From positions 1-64,000 of the forward strand of contig DATHNW010000006.1 of the NCBI GenBank assembly GCA_035485575.1: a stretch of DNA of 64,000 nt, given 5' to 3'. The notes beneath the pieces are model-generated. The model did no database searches and was not told the DNA's origin. It worked only from the letters and a program-made list of their open reading frames with translations. The position numbers were made by a program, and so were the translations under genes. This document shows positions 17,498 to 27,400 of this stretch, piece after piece. The stretch's first letter is position 1. Each line of letters begins with the position of its first letter. The stretch is from DASRHD01 sp035485575. GTDB taxonomy: Bacteria > Verrucomicrobiota > Verrucomicrobiia > Opitutales > Opitutaceae.

Positions 17498-18534
17498 TTT
17501 TCTTCCGGCACGCCGCCGAAAATGCCGCTGAACCACAGGTCGCCCAGCGAGCCTTCCGCGATCAGCTCGCGCAAATCGGCCCGGTCCGCCAGCCGCTCAA
17601 AATGGGCCGTCCGTCCGTTTTTTTGGGCAATGACGACCTCCTCGGGATGATCCTTGAACAAATCAAGCAGGTACGGCGAATGCGTGGTGGCGATGACCTG
17701 CACCGGTGCGCGTTTCAGGCCAAATGCCGACGGGTGGCTCAAGCGGTAAAGGATGTCGCGCGCCTCGCGCAGCATCCGCGGGTGCAGGCCGCGATCCAGT
17801 TCCTCGATGCACACGACCGACGGCGGCCGGGGAGCGAACGCCAAGGCCAGCAATGCGAGCAGGTAGAGGACGCCCTGGGAAAGATTTTCCGCCGTGACCG
17901 CCCCGCCGCCGTCGAGGATGGCGGCAAGTTCCACCCTGCCCTCGCCCGCCGGCCGGAATTCCAACCCGGTGAATTCGGGTGCCAGCCGGCAAAATTCCGC
18001 CTGCAGCCCAGCAAAAGCCGGCGCCTCCCCTTCAGACCAGCGCACCAGCACGGCCGCGAGGTTGGCGGCGTTGGTCGAAAGCCCGGCGCCGTCGGCGCGG
18101 TTCGCGGACGCAGCCATCGCGTAGTGGTCGAAGAGGAAACTGCGGATGCACGCCAGCCGGGCTTTCACTTCCAGCCAGCCGGCATCGGCCGCCGGCACGT
18201 TGATTTGCAGCAAATCGCAGACGAATTCCGACACGCAGCCGAGCCGCGCTTCGATGTGCTCGTGCGGCGGCGAGAAGCGAAAAATCATTTCCGGAGCGCC
18301 CGCTTTTTTGGCCGGCCCGGCGGCTTCCGCCGGGGGCAGCCGGGAAAGCGTGCGCAACCGCAGCAACGCCTCGATCAGGCTCGTTTTGCCGCTGCCATTG
18401 GGGCCGATGATGAGGTTGAACGGCGTGAGCGCGACGTGGGCGTCACGCAAGGCCTTGAAGTTCCGGAAAGCGACGGAAGCAATCACGGTCCGACTGTGCC
18501 AGGACGCCGGCCCGACGACAAGGCCATCCGCCAT
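17494..18534 (-). CDS. AAA/ABC-type ATPase paired with a TOPRIM protein
   Basis: A 346-residue ATPase of the SMC/RecF/OLD-like group. Walker A is GPNGSGKT at residues 44-51. An ABC-type signature LSQG starts at 218. Walker B is VVCIEELD at 240-247, with the D-loop GLHP behind it, and the H-loop is THSPYLLD at 284-291. No long coiled coil is present between Walker A and the signature, which sets it apart from SMC and Rad50 and resembles the compact AAA_21 ATPases of defence-type modules. An alternative GTG start would remove about 16 N-terminal residues. It follows the AsmA-like gene by 15 bases and overlaps the TOPRIM gene by 4 bases, so the pair probably acts together. Confidence 0.8.
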   Translation of the reverse strand: MADGLVVGPASWHSRTVIASVAFRNFKALRDAHVALTPFNLIIGPNGSGKTSLIEALLRLRTLSRLPPAEAAGPAKKAGAPEMIFRFSPPHEHIEARLGCVSEFVCDLLQINVPAADAGWLEVKARLACIRSFLFDHYAMAASANRADGAGLSTNAANLAAVLVRWSEGEAPAFAGLQAEFCRLAPEFTGLEFRPAGEGRVELAAILDGGGAVTAENLSQGVLYLLALLALAFAPRPPSVVCIEELDRGLHPRMLREARDILYRLSHPSAFGLKRAPVQVIATTHSPYLLDLFKDHPEEVVIAQKNGRTAHFERLADRADLRELIAEGSLGDLWFSGIFGGVPEEK

Positions 18535-18549
18535 GCCGCCGCGCCGGCC

Positions 18550-21501
18550 TTATTTTTTCCCGCCAAAAAGGTTCAGCAGGCGCTCCGCCGCCCGCGTCGC
18601 CGCCGAAACCCCGGCCTCCTTGAGAAAGGCGTAAAGATCACTGGTGTCGGGATTGGTCGGCGTGCCACCGATTTTTATCGGCCGGCTCACCTTGGTGTAG
18701 CCGAGTTCGTCCTTGTCGGTCGAAACCTTGCCGAGCGCAGCCATCAGCGTTTCCATGTCGCCAAGCACGCCCATCTGCAATTGCAACGCGAGCTTCTGGT
18801 CGAGCATCGACTTGCCTTTTTCATAGGTGAGGCCGCCGGTGCCGGTGAGCCGCAATTGCTGGGAAATCACGCTGAAATCCTTCAACTGCACATCAAGCGA
18901 TTGCCCGCGGGTGAGTTGCACATTGATCTGGTCGTAGGGAAATTGCTGCAACGCGGTCGTGAGCTTGCCGAGCGCAACCAGTTCCTTCGACTTGCCCAAA
19001 AGGCCCGCAATGCCGGAGGCGGTCGAAAGGGTTTTCGTACCGCCATTGCTGGCCAGGCCGCGAAAAATTCCACTCTTGCTCGTCAGCGCCATGTCGCCCT
19101 GGGCACGCTGGGCGAGATCGACCAGATTGAGCCCGCCGCCGGTGAGCTGGCTCGAAAAATTGAACTTCCCTTCGACCGTCGGCGGCTTGGAGGGATCGAG
19201 CGCGCGGAAAAGCGGTGCGCTGTCGACGTCGCTGACCTTGACGTCCGCCTTGAGCGAATAGGGTTCCGGCGCGCTGGAGGCAAACGCGACGGTGCCGTTG
19301 AGATTGGCGGCGCCTCCGCTGCCCAGCATGGCGCGCAGCTGGTCGAGCGCCAGGGCGTCCGGACCGAGCTTGAGGTCGCCGGCGATGTCGTCCGCCTCGA
19401 ACTGGCCGTAAACGACTTTTTTCAACGCCAGCATGAGGCGTCCGCTCACGCCCTGCCAGGGCGGCGCTGCATCGCGGGTCGCGTTCGTGGGAGCCGAGCC
19501 GGCCGCCTCAACTGGCGCCGGTGATGCAGCGGCCGACGGCGTTTTCGCGGCCTGCAGGGCGGAGAACGCCTTGAGGTCGTCCGCCATGATGAGATCGCTC
19601 GCAATCTTCGCGTCGAGGTTCAGCCCGCCTGCGCCGGACTGCAGCGTGCCGCTCAGCGCGAGGTCGGACTTGCGGCCGCCTTGCTCGAAGACCAGCGGCA
19701 CGTTTAGCGTGATCTTTCCATCAGGCGCGAGTTCGGCGCGCACATCGGCCGTGATGCCAGGCAGCGACGGCGCCGACGGCGCGGCCAGTCCACTGAACGC
19801 CAGTTTGGCCTCGATTTCCTTTTTCGAATCGAGGCTCGCTTGAAAGTCGAGGTGCGCGGTGCCGCCGGTGAGCTGGGCCAGCGAGGCGAGCGCAGGCTGG
19901 GCAAACACGGCCGGCAGGTCAGCCTGAAACTGTCCGGCGATCTTGATGGGCTGCGCCGTGCCGGCGATGCAACCGGCCTTGGTTTGCAGGGTGAAAAGCG
20001 TTTTCGGCCCGGCTTGCGCACTGGCTTGCAGATCGGCCTGCCAGCCCTGCTGGGGCGTGTAATCCGTGTTGAAGTTGAGCGAAGCGCGGTCGAGACGCAC
20101 CAGGGGCCGGCCTTCGCGCGCGATCGCGAGATCCTTCACCGCCAGCGGTGCGGACGATTCGAGATGCAACCCACCACCGCGCGCACTGGCCAGCAGCGTG
20201 CCGGTGGCGTCACTGCCGCTCACGGCAAGGCCGGACAAAAACGGTTGCGCCCAGGCGAGCGGAATACCTTTCAAGTCAACGCTGAGCAGGCTCTTGGCTG
20301 GATCAGGGACCTTGAGCTCACCCGTTTTGGCATTGAACACGAAGGGTTGCAGGACGTGCACTTCGGCCACGGGTTGGGCACCGGCCACGGTCACATCAAG
20401 ACGATCCACGCGGGTGTCGTTCGCGTTCTGGGTGAGGTCGAAATCCGTGTCGATGGTCAGCCGCCCGAGGGCGCGCAGTTCGGCCTGCACGGCTTCCAGA
20501 TGCTCGGTCGCAACATGCAGGCGGCCGGCGGCATGCACAGCGCGAAAAGCGGCGTCGCCTTCCAACCTGCCCTCCCCTGTGGCTTCAAAGGCCGGCAGCG
20601 CATGCCCCAGCGCAAAAGGTGTCAGATCCGTATCGTGCAGGTTGAGCTGCCAGGTGCCGGCCAGCTTGGGCACGCTGGTGGGATAATCGGCATTAAGCGC
20701 GAAGAGGTGTTTGCCGTCAGCATCAAGCGCCACGACATAGTGCTCGCCATCGGCGGCGCGGAGGGCATCGACGCCGATGCGAATGTGCGCGCCCTTGGGA
20801 AATTGCGTTCCCGTGGCCGTGGCATCGACAGCCAGCCCGAGATGGGAAAAAGTGCGCGGGGTATCGAGTGCGGCGTTAAACGTGCCGTGCACCGCGACCG
20901 AATGCACGGAAGCAACCGAGCCGTCGAGCGTGGTGTCGATTTGAAAATCAAATTTTCCCTCCTGTTGCGATGCGAGCTGTCCGCCGGTGAGCGTGACGTG
21001 AGCCCGGCCCGGCGGCTGCTTGGGGCCGGTCGGGAAAATGACCTCACCCGACAATTCAACCGCATCGACCGCCAGGTCGACCGGAAGGTGGATTTGCTTG
21101 AACACCCCCTGAAAAGCCGCCGCAGGAGTGGTGGCCGGGGGTGGAGACACCGGCGCAGCCGGCGGCTTCCCGCCGGGTGCAGTCAAATCGAGCGTCCAGC
21201 CCTTGGCGGCAAGTTTCTGGACAAAAACCTTTTTCCGGGCGGCGGAAAGCAGGGGCAGATCGATTTCGACGGAGGGCAGCGTCAGGGTCACGCCGGGCTG
21301 AATGAGGGTCAGGTTGTCCAGCTGCACGCTGTGCAGGCCGACCGCGACCCGGCCGATTTTCACCTGCAGGCCCGGCTGACCGGCGAGCACGCGGCGAACT
21401 GCCCAGGTTTGCACGGCGGGCGTAAAGGCAAGCCCGAGGGCCACGGCGAGAAGCGCCGCCAGCCCGGCGATACCGATGAGGAACGCACGCGCGAGTTTCA
21501 C
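18550..21501 (-). CDS. AsmA-family envelope protein
   Basis: A 983-residue protein anchored by a single N-terminal membrane helix (about residues 5-28) with a very long periplasmic part rich in beta-strand pattern. The start (VQTWAVRRVLAGQPGLQVKIGRV) and the C-terminal block (QLTGGGLNLVDLAQRAQGDMALTSKSGIFRG) match AsmA/TamB-like proteins, which form hydrophobic bridges thought to move phospholipids to the outer membrane. Proline/alanine-rich linkers interrupt the chain near residues 110-130 and 650-675. It is the first gene of a run of five on the minus strand, although the ATPase-TOPRIM pair that follows has no obvious functional link to it. Confidence 0.82.
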   Translation of the reverse strand: MKLARAFLIGIAGLAALLAVALGLAFTPAVQTWAVRRVLAGQPGLQVKIGRVAVGLHSVQLDNLTLIQPGVTLTLPSVEIDLPLLSAARKKVFVQKLAAKGWTLDLTAPGGKPPAAPVSPPPATTPAAAFQGVFKQIHLPVDLAVDAVELSGEVIFPTGPKQPPGRAHVTLTGGQLASQQEGKFDFQIDTTLDGSVASVHSVAVHGTFNAALDTPRTFSHLGLAVDATATGTQFPKGAHIRIGVDALRAADGEHYVVALDADGKHLFALNADYPTSVPKLAGTWQLNLHDTDLTPFALGHALPAFEATGEGRLEGDAAFRAVHAAGRLHVATEHLEAVQAELRALGRLTIDTDFDLTQNANDTRVDRLDVTVAGAQPVAEVHVLQPFVFNAKTGELKVPDPAKSLLSVDLKGIPLAWAQPFLSGLAVSGSDATGTLLASARGGGLHLESSAPLAVKDLAIAREGRPLVRLDRASLNFNTDYTPQQGWQADLQASAQAGPKTLFTLQTKAGCIAGTAQPIKIAGQFQADLPAVFAQPALASLAQLTGGTAHLDFQASLDSKKEIEAKLAFSGLAAPSAPSLPGITADVRAELAPDGKITLNVPLVFEQGGRKSDLALSGTLQSGAGGLNLDAKIASDLIMADDLKAFSALQAAKTPSAAASPAPVEAAGSAPTNATRDAAPPWQGVSGRLMLALKKVVYGQFEADDIAGDLKLGPDALALDQLRAMLGSGGAANLNGTVAFASSAPEPYSLKADVKVSDVDSAPLFRALDPSKPPTVEGKFNFSSQLTGGGLNLVDLAQRAQGDMALTSKSGIFRGLASNGGTKTLSTASGIAGLLGKSKELVALGKLTTALQQFPYDQINVQLTRGQSLDVQLKDFSVISQQLRLTGTGGLTYEKGKSMLDQKLALQLQMGVLGDMETLMAALGKVSTDKDELGYTKVSRPIKIGGTPTNPDTSDLYAFLKEAGVSAATRAAERLLNLFGGKK

Positions 21502-21594
21502 GTCAGGGAGGACAGCCTAAACGGCGCGTGGTGGCGAGTTTTTGACAAGCATCGCGCGAAAAAAATTCTCGACCTCCGGCCGGATTGTGCCGGA

Positions 21595-22956
21595 TCACTC
21601 CCTGAGTTCGAACTTGTCGGCCTGACCCATCGCACGGCGCAGCCCGGCCACCGCAACATCGTAATTATAATTAGCCTCGAGCTGGTTGGTCCGGGCCGTC
21701 GTGAGGTCGACCTGGGAGCTGAGGACATCAAGCTGCGTGGCCGTCCCCGAGGTATAGCGGACGTGCGCCTGGCGCACCGCCTCCTCGGCCTGCTCGATCG
21801 TCTTCGCGCTGGCCGCGACGAGTTCCGAGGCTTCCTCAAAGGTTGAATACGCCTGCCGCACCTCGACCTCGACCGACAGCTGCTCGTTGAGCAGCGTGAG
21901 GTGGGATTGCTCGGCGAGGGAATGCGCCTGGGCGACCCGGCCGGCGGTGGCCCGCCCGTCAAAGATGGCCCAACTCGATTGCAGGCCGACAAGCCAGCCA
22001 TCCAGGGTCGAATCAAGATCATTGGAGAAGCTTTTTTTCCTGACCTCATAGCCGCCGAAGACGTCAAGGGTTGGCCAGTAATCGGCCCGGGCGACCTTGA
22101 TGTTTTGCTCCTGCGAAGATTGCAGGCGGGCGTAGCGCAGAAGCTCGGGGCGGTTCGTGCGCGCGGCGGACAAAGCCGAGTCCAGGTCGAAATCCGAGGG
22201 CGTGTAGTCGAGGGTGCCGGTCAGGTTGAGCGGCTGGTCGCCCGCGGCCGGGTTCGTGACAAGCCCGAGCGCCTGGCGCAATTGCTCGATGGAGATACGG
22301 TAGGTATTGCGGGCTTGGATGAGCGGCGGCCGGCCGTTGGCCACAGCAACTTCGGACCGGAGCAAATCGAACTGCGCTCCGGCGCCGGCATCATAGCGGC
22401 TCTTGGCATCCTTGTACTGCTGTTCCAAAAGCTGGAGGTTCTGCTCCTGCACCTTGATTTTCTCCCGGTTGAGCAAAACGTCATAAAACTTCGTACGCAC
22501 ATCGAGCAACGCGTCGTTGATCACGCCCTGCATTTCGTAAAGGGCGGCCTCGCGCACGGCTTTCGCCGAATGGATCGCCGAGGTGAACTTGCCGCCCGCA
22601 AACAGGGCCTGCGTGGCCTCGAGGGTGATGGACCAGGACTGGTCGTTGGGCGACGGCGCACCGGGGCCGAAGCTTTCCTGCAAGCTTTTGTCCGTCTGCT
22701 GGTATTGCGAATTGAGCGCAACATTGGGCAGGGCGGCGGCGCGGGTCTGCACCAGGACGCCCTCCTGCTGCCTGATGCGCTCGCGCGCCTGCAAAATGGA
22801 GAAGTTGTGATCGAGCGCGAAGCGCAACGCCGTGGGCAGGTCGATCTCCGGCGGCAAAGAAGCCGGAGGAGGAGGCGTCTGGGCCGCCAATGGGGCAGCC
22901 AGAATGGCAGCCAGGGCGAATGGGAGGAGCCGGCGGACGGATGATTTCATGGTCAT
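21595..22956 (-). CDS. TolC-family outer-membrane efflux protein
   Basis: A 453-residue outer-membrane channel with an N-terminal signal peptide (about residues 1-25, ending in PLAAQ) and the two tandem OEP repeats rich in long alpha-helices that build the periplasmic tunnel. Its ATG overlaps the stop of the RND pump gene as ATGA; a second ATG six bases downstream is equally possible. Being the last gene of the marR-adaptor-pump-channel operon, it completes a tripartite efflux system. Confidence 0.92.
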   Translation of the reverse strand: MTMKSSVRRLLPFALAAILAAPLAAQTPPPPASLPPEIDLPTALRFALDHNFSILQARERIRQQEGVLVQTRAAALPNVALNSQYQQTDKSLQESFGPGAPSPNDQSWSITLEATQALFAGGKFTSAIHSAKAVREAALYEMQGVINDALLDVRTKFYDVLLNREKIKVQEQNLQLLEQQYKDAKSRYDAGAGAQFDLLRSEVAVANGRPPLIQARNTYRISIEQLRQALGLVTNPAAGDQPLNLTGTLDYTPSDFDLDSALSAARTNRPELLRYARLQSSQEQNIKVARADYWPTLDVFGGYEVRKKSFSNDLDSTLDGWLVGLQSSWAIFDGRATAGRVAQAHSLAEQSHLTLLNEQLSVEVEVRQAYSTFEEASELVAASAKTIEQAEEAVRQAHVRYTSGTATQLDVLSSQVDLTTARTNQLEANYNYDVAVAGLRRAMGQADKFELRE

Positions 22957-25900
22957 TTCGCGACAGGTTGCGGTTGCGGGATCGCGACGGGTGCGGGTTG
23001 GGCCGCCTTGACGCGATCGTGAGTATGGTCCTTGGCAATGAGCATGTAAATCGAGGGCACGACGAAGAGCGTGAAGATCGTGCCAATGGACATGCCACCG
23101 ACCAGCACGAGGCCGATGGAGTTTCTGGCCGCGGCGCCGGCACCGGTGACGAGCGTGAGCGGGAAGTGGCCGGCAACGGTGGCCACGCTGGTCATCAAAA
23201 TCGGCCGCAGGCGCGTCATGGCCGCCTCGTGGATGGCGGTAAGCTTATCTTTGCCTTCTTCCTGGAGCTTGTTGGCGAACTCGACGATGAGGATGCCGTT
23301 TTTCGCGATCAAGCCGACGAGCGTGACCAGGCCGACCTCGGCGTAGATGTTCATCGTGGTGGTCCAGCCGTTGGTCCAGAATGGGATGTTCGGATTGGGC
23401 ATCTTCAGGAACGTGAAGACCAGCGCGCCGAACATGGCGAGCGGCACGGAGCCGGCCAGAATCACCAGCGGATCGCGGAACGAGTTGAACTGCACTGCCA
23501 GCGCGAGAAAAATAAGGACAATGGCGAGGGTGAAGGCGGGGAGGAATTTGTTGCCTTCCTGGCGAAGCTGGCGGGACTCGCCCCGGTAATCGATGGAATA
23601 ACCCGGCGGGAGAGTTTCATGGGCCGCATTTTCCAGCACTTTGAGCACCTGATCCAGCGGACCGCGCGGAATACCGTCGATTTCAACCGAGTTGAGCTGC
23701 TGGAAACGGTTGAGCGAGCGCGGCACGGTCTCATTCTTGATCGTGGCAATGGTGCTGAGTGGCACAAGCTGACCTCCGGGGCCGGTGATGTAAATATTCT
23801 GGAGTTGATCGGGATTGAGGCGATCCACCCGCTTGATCTGCGGAATGACCTTGTAGCTACGGCCGGAAATATTGAACCAATTCACATAATTTCCACCCAG
23901 CGCCGCGCCGAGATCGGAGCCCACCTGCGTCAGGTTCAGGCCGAGCGCACCGGCCTTGTCGTGGTCGATGATGATTTCGGATTGTGGCTGATCGAACTTC
24001 AGATCGATCACGGCATAATTAAACACTCCCTTTTGCATCGCCTTCCCCAATATTTGCTGTGCGAGCGGCAACAAGCGATCGGCTTCAACCGTTGACGTGA
24101 TGTCAAATTCAACCGGGAAGTTGTCGCCGCCCGGCAGAGGAGGCGGTGTAAAGACCGGAGCCTGTATCCCCGGAATAGCCCACAGCTTGCCAAATATCTC
24201 GGGCAATATTTGAAAGACCGTGCGCTTGCGCACACCCCAGGGTTTCAAGACCATGCCGCCGAAGCCGTCCACCCCTTGCGCAGCCGCAAATGGATCGGAC
24301 GGAGGAAACAAAAGCTGGAAGGTGATCTCGGCCTCCGGCGTGCTAAGAAAATCCTTGTCGGCCGCATGGGCAAACTGACTTCTTTGATCCACCGTTGCGT
24401 TGGCGGCGAAACTCAACGGACTAAAAAGAACGCTTTGATCCTCGGCCGGCGCGAGTTCCTTCGGCGATTGCATGAACATCGGGATCGTGAGCAAGCTGAT
24501 GGTGATCCAGACCGCATAGACGTAGGGCCGGGCATGCAACGTGCCCAGAAGCGCGCGGCCATAAGCCTGCCGCAAGCGATCAAACCTATGATTAACCCAT
24601 CCGGCAAAGCCGCGCTCGTTGTCCGCTGCGCTGCGGAGCAGTTTGGCCGACATCATGGGCGAAAGCGTGAGGGCGACGATGCCGGAAATCGTGACGGCGC
24701 CCGCCAAGGTCAGCGCAAACTCCCGGAAAAGCGCACCGGTCAGGCCGCCCTGCAAACCGATCGGCGTGTAGACCGCGGCCAGCGTGACGGTCATGGCAAT
24801 GATCGGGCCGACCAGTTCGCGCGCGCCCAGTAACGCCGCATCGAGCGGCGTCCTGCCCTCGCGCATATGACGTTCGACGTTTTCCACCACCACGATGGCA
24901 TCATCCACCACGAGACCGACCGACAACACGATGGCCAGCAACGTCAGCAGGTTGAGGGTGAAACCGAACGCCTGCATGAGAAAGATCGCACCGATGAGCG
25001 AAACGGGAATCGCGATCACGGGAATGAGCACGGAACGGAACGAGCCGAGAAAAAGAAAGATTACGACAACGACGATCAGCAGCGTGTCGATCAGGGTGTG
25101 GCTAACTTCGTGGATGGCATTGTTGACATAGGCCGAGGCATCATAGCCCACGCCAACATTCAGGCCGGAAGGCAGGTCCTTTTTAAGGGAATCGACCGCC
25201 GTGCGAACGTTTGCCACCTCGTCGATCACATTGGCATCGGGCAAAGGATAGACGCCCATGAAAACCGCGGTCTGGCCGGAGAGATGCACTTCGCTGTCGT
25301 AATCCTCCGAGCCGAGTTCGACGTCAGCCACGTCCTTCAAGCGGATGATGGTATGACCCGACTGGCGGACGATGAGGTTCTTGAAATCCTCGGTCGAATG
25401 CAGGTCGGTATTGGCGATGAGATTAACCTGGACGAGGGAGCCCTTGGTCTGGCCGACCGCCGCCAGATAATTATTGGCGGCGAGAGCCGCCCGGACCTGG
25501 GCCGGGCTGAGATTGAACGCCGCCATGCGGTCAGGCTTCATCCAGACGCGCATGGCATAGGTGCGGGCGCCCAAAATATCGGCCCGTTGCACCCCTTGCA
25601 GCGCGGCAAGGCGTGGCTGCACCACACGCACCAGATAATCCGTGATCTGGTTCTGCGACAAAATATCAGAGGAGAAACTGAGATAGATTGAGGCAATCTG
25701 CGAATCGGCCGACTGGACACTGATGGCGGGCACCTCGGCCTCGGTCGGGAGCTGGTTGCGCACCTGGTTCACCTTCGCCGTGATTTCAGCGAGCGCCTTG
25801 ATCGGGTCGTAATTGATCTTCAGGCGGGCGGTGATGAAGGAGAATCCCTGCAAGCTCCTTGATTGGATGTAGTCGATGCCCTCGGCGGAAGAAATGGCCT

Positions 25901-26108
25901 GCTCCAGCGGCGTGGTGACGAAACCGCGCACCAGATCGGCGTTGGCGCCGACGTAAACGGTGGAAACAGTAACGGAAGAATTTTCGCTGCGCGGATATTG
26001 GCGGATGCTAAGCGAACGCCACGCCTGCAGGCCGGCAATGACGATCACCAGGCTGACCACGATGGCCAGGACCGGGCGGCGGATGAAAAGGTCGGTAAAT
26101 GATTGCAT
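22953..26108 (-). CDS. RND-type efflux pump, inner-membrane subunit
   Basis: A 1051-residue proton-driven exporter of the HAE-1 (AcrB/MexB-like) group. The N-terminal FIRRPVLAIVVSLVIVIAG is the typical first membrane helix. The TM4 proton relay is in GLVVDDAIVVVENV, with the two adjacent aspartates needed for proton translocation. Two large periplasmic loops and about twelve membrane helices fit the family length. The ATG at 26108 is preferred over one at 26123 since family members start with the short segment before FIRRP. It sits between the adaptor and TolC genes. The C-terminal tail is short and proline-rich, without special features. Confidence 0.95.
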   Translation of the reverse strand: MQSFTDLFIRRPVLAIVVSLVIVIAGLQAWRSLSIRQYPRSENSSVTVSTVYVGANADLVRGFVTTPLEQAISSAEGIDYIQSRSLQGFSFITARLKINYDPIKALAEITAKVNQVRNQLPTEAEVPAISVQSADSQIASIYLSFSSDILSQNQITDYLVRVVQPRLAALQGVQRADILGARTYAMRVWMKPDRMAAFNLSPAQVRAALAANNYLAAVGQTKGSLVQVNLIANTDLHSTEDFKNLIVRQSGHTIIRLKDVADVELGSEDYDSEVHLSGQTAVFMGVYPLPDANVIDEVANVRTAVDSLKKDLPSGLNVGVGYDASAYVNNAIHEVSHTLIDTLLIVVVVIFLFLGSFRSVLIPVIAIPVSLIGAIFLMQAFGFTLNLLTLLAIVLSVGLVVDDAIVVVENVERHMREGRTPLDAALLGARELVGPIIAMTVTLAAVYTPIGLQGGLTGALFREFALTLAGAVTISGIVALTLSPMMSAKLLRSAADNERGFAGWVNHRFDRLRQAYGRALLGTLHARPYVYAVWITISLLTIPMFMQSPKELAPAEDQSVLFSPLSFAANATVDQRSQFAHAADKDFLSTPEAEITFQLLFPPSDPFAAAQGVDGFGGMVLKPWGVRKRTVFQILPEIFGKLWAIPGIQAPVFTPPPLPGGDNFPVEFDITSTVEADRLLPLAQQILGKAMQKGVFNYAVIDLKFDQPQSEIIIDHDKAGALGLNLTQVGSDLGAALGGNYVNWFNISGRSYKVIPQIKRVDRLNPDQLQNIYITGPGGQLVPLSTIATIKNETVPRSLNRFQQLNSVEIDGIPRGPLDQVLKVLENAAHETLPPGYSIDYRGESRQLRQEGNKFLPAFTLAIVLIFLALAVQFNSFRDPLVILAGSVPLAMFGALVFTFLKMPNPNIPFWTNGWTTTMNIYAEVGLVTLVGLIAKNGILIVEFANKLQEEGKDKLTAIHEAAMTRLRPILMTSVATVAGHFPLTLVTGAGAAARNSIGLVLVGGMSIGTIFTLFVVPSIYMLIAKDHTHDRVKAAQPAPVAIPQPQPVAK

Positions 26109-26171
26109 GTTGGATGAGAGCACACAGTTGCCCGGCCGGCCGCCGAAGCGCCGCGCCGCGCTGGCGGCGGT

Positions 26172-27344
26172 TTAGGAATCGGAAGGTTTGGGCGCGAGCT
26201 GGGCGTCCGGCGCCAGCTTGTTGTCGATGACCACGGACTCTTTGTTGCGCAGTTTGAACACACCGGAGGTGACCACCGTCTCGCCCGGCTTGAGTCCGGA
26301 AATCACGGAAACAAAGTCGCCTCGCGTAACGCCGAGCTGGACGAATTGCTGCCGCAGCACCTTGCCCGACTGGCCCGACATCTGATCCTTGCCGTCCTCG
26401 ACGACAAAGACCGAATCGCCATAAGGCGTGTTGAGCACGGCCGTCTCGGGAATGATCAGCACTTTGTCTTTGGCCGGAAGCTCGACCGCGACATTGGCGA
26501 ACATGCCGGGTCGAAGCGCCTCGTCGTGATTATCCAGCGTGGCCTGAACCTGGACGTTGCGCGTGGCATTGTCCACCTGCGGATCGATGGCGGTGATCTT
26601 TCCGTCGATGGTTTGGGCCGGCAATGCATCCGAGGTCACATGCACCGGCAAGCCGGGCACGAGGGCAGCCAACTGCTGCTGGGGAAGGGAAAAATCGACA
26701 TAAATCGGATCAAGCGACTGAAGTGACACGATGGCCGTGCCGGCGGGCAGATATTGCCCGAGATTGACCGTGCGGATGCCAATGCGCCCATCGAATGGCG
26801 CCGTGATGATTTTCTTGGCGACGGCAGACTTGAGGTTGGCGACGGCGGCCTCGGCCTGCTTCGCCTGGGCGTCGGCAGAATCCAGATCAGACTGGGAATT
26901 GGCATTTTGCCCGCGAAGTTCCTGGGCGCGCTTGAGGCTGAGGCGGGCCCATTCCGCACTGGCCTCGGCGCTGGCGAGCTGGGCTTCCTCGGCCGAAGCG
27001 TCGAGTTGGACGAGCAGATCGCCTTTTTTGACGTGAGCGCCGGACTCGAAGGCGATCTTCGTCACCGTGCCGGGCAGCTCGTTGCTGAGCGTAGCGCCTT
27101 CCACCGGAGCCAGGCTGCCCACGGCCTTTAGCGCCGGCGCCCAAGTATCTTCATGGGCTTGAGCCGTCGTGACCGTATCCGGCGGCATCATAAAAGGCGT
27201 GGTCATCATCTTACGGATCTGCAGGGCCCGGATGCCGGCCAGGATGACGATGACCGCAAGCAGGCTGCCGATGGTGAGAAATAATTTCTTACCCCATTTT
27301 TTATCACTGGTGGAGGATGAAGCAGTTGACTGATAGTTGATCAT
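26172..27344 (-). CDS. RND efflux periplasmic adaptor (HlyD/AcrA-like)
   Basis: A 390-residue membrane-fusion protein with one N-terminal membrane anchor (about residues 21-43). It has a lipoyl half-motif (LPGTVTKIAFESGAHVKKGDLLVQLD), an alpha-helical hairpin rich in alanine and glutamine, the second lipoyl half (ITAPFDGRIG) and a beta-barrel domain. It links the RND pump to TolC. It has no lipobox, so anchoring is by the membrane helix. The gene lies 56 bases after marR and 63 bases before the pump. Confidence 0.93.
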   Translation of the reverse strand: MINYQSTASSSTSDKKWGKKLFLTIGSLLAVIVILAGIRALQIRKMMTTPFMMPPDTVTTAQAHEDTWAPALKAVGSLAPVEGATLSNELPGTVTKIAFESGAHVKKGDLLVQLDASAEEAQLASAEASAEWARLSLKRAQELRGQNANSQSDLDSADAQAKQAEAAVANLKSAVAKKIITAPFDGRIGIRTVNLGQYLPAGTAIVSLQSLDPIYVDFSLPQQQLAALVPGLPVHVTSDALPAQTIDGKITAIDPQVDNATRNVQVQATLDNHDEALRPGMFANVAVELPAKDKVLIIPETAVLNTPYGDSVFVVEDGKDQMSGQSGKVLRQQFVQLGVTRGDFVSVISGLKPGETVVTSGVFKLRNKESVVIDNKLAPDAQLAPKPSDS

Positions 27345-27400
27345 GATTGGATTCGTTGAAGATTATATGAAAACTTGCGGGACGGCGCCGCGGAGATTTG

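Noticed and set aside
17602..19524. 640-residue plus-strand open frame across the ATPase and AsmA genes
   Set aside because: It spans the junction of two well-supported genes on the other strand and shows no motif; another GC-driven shadow.
19840..21846. 668-residue plus-strand open frame
   Set aside because: Antisense to the AsmA-like gene and the end of TolC; biased Arg/Gly/Gln composition typical of shadows.
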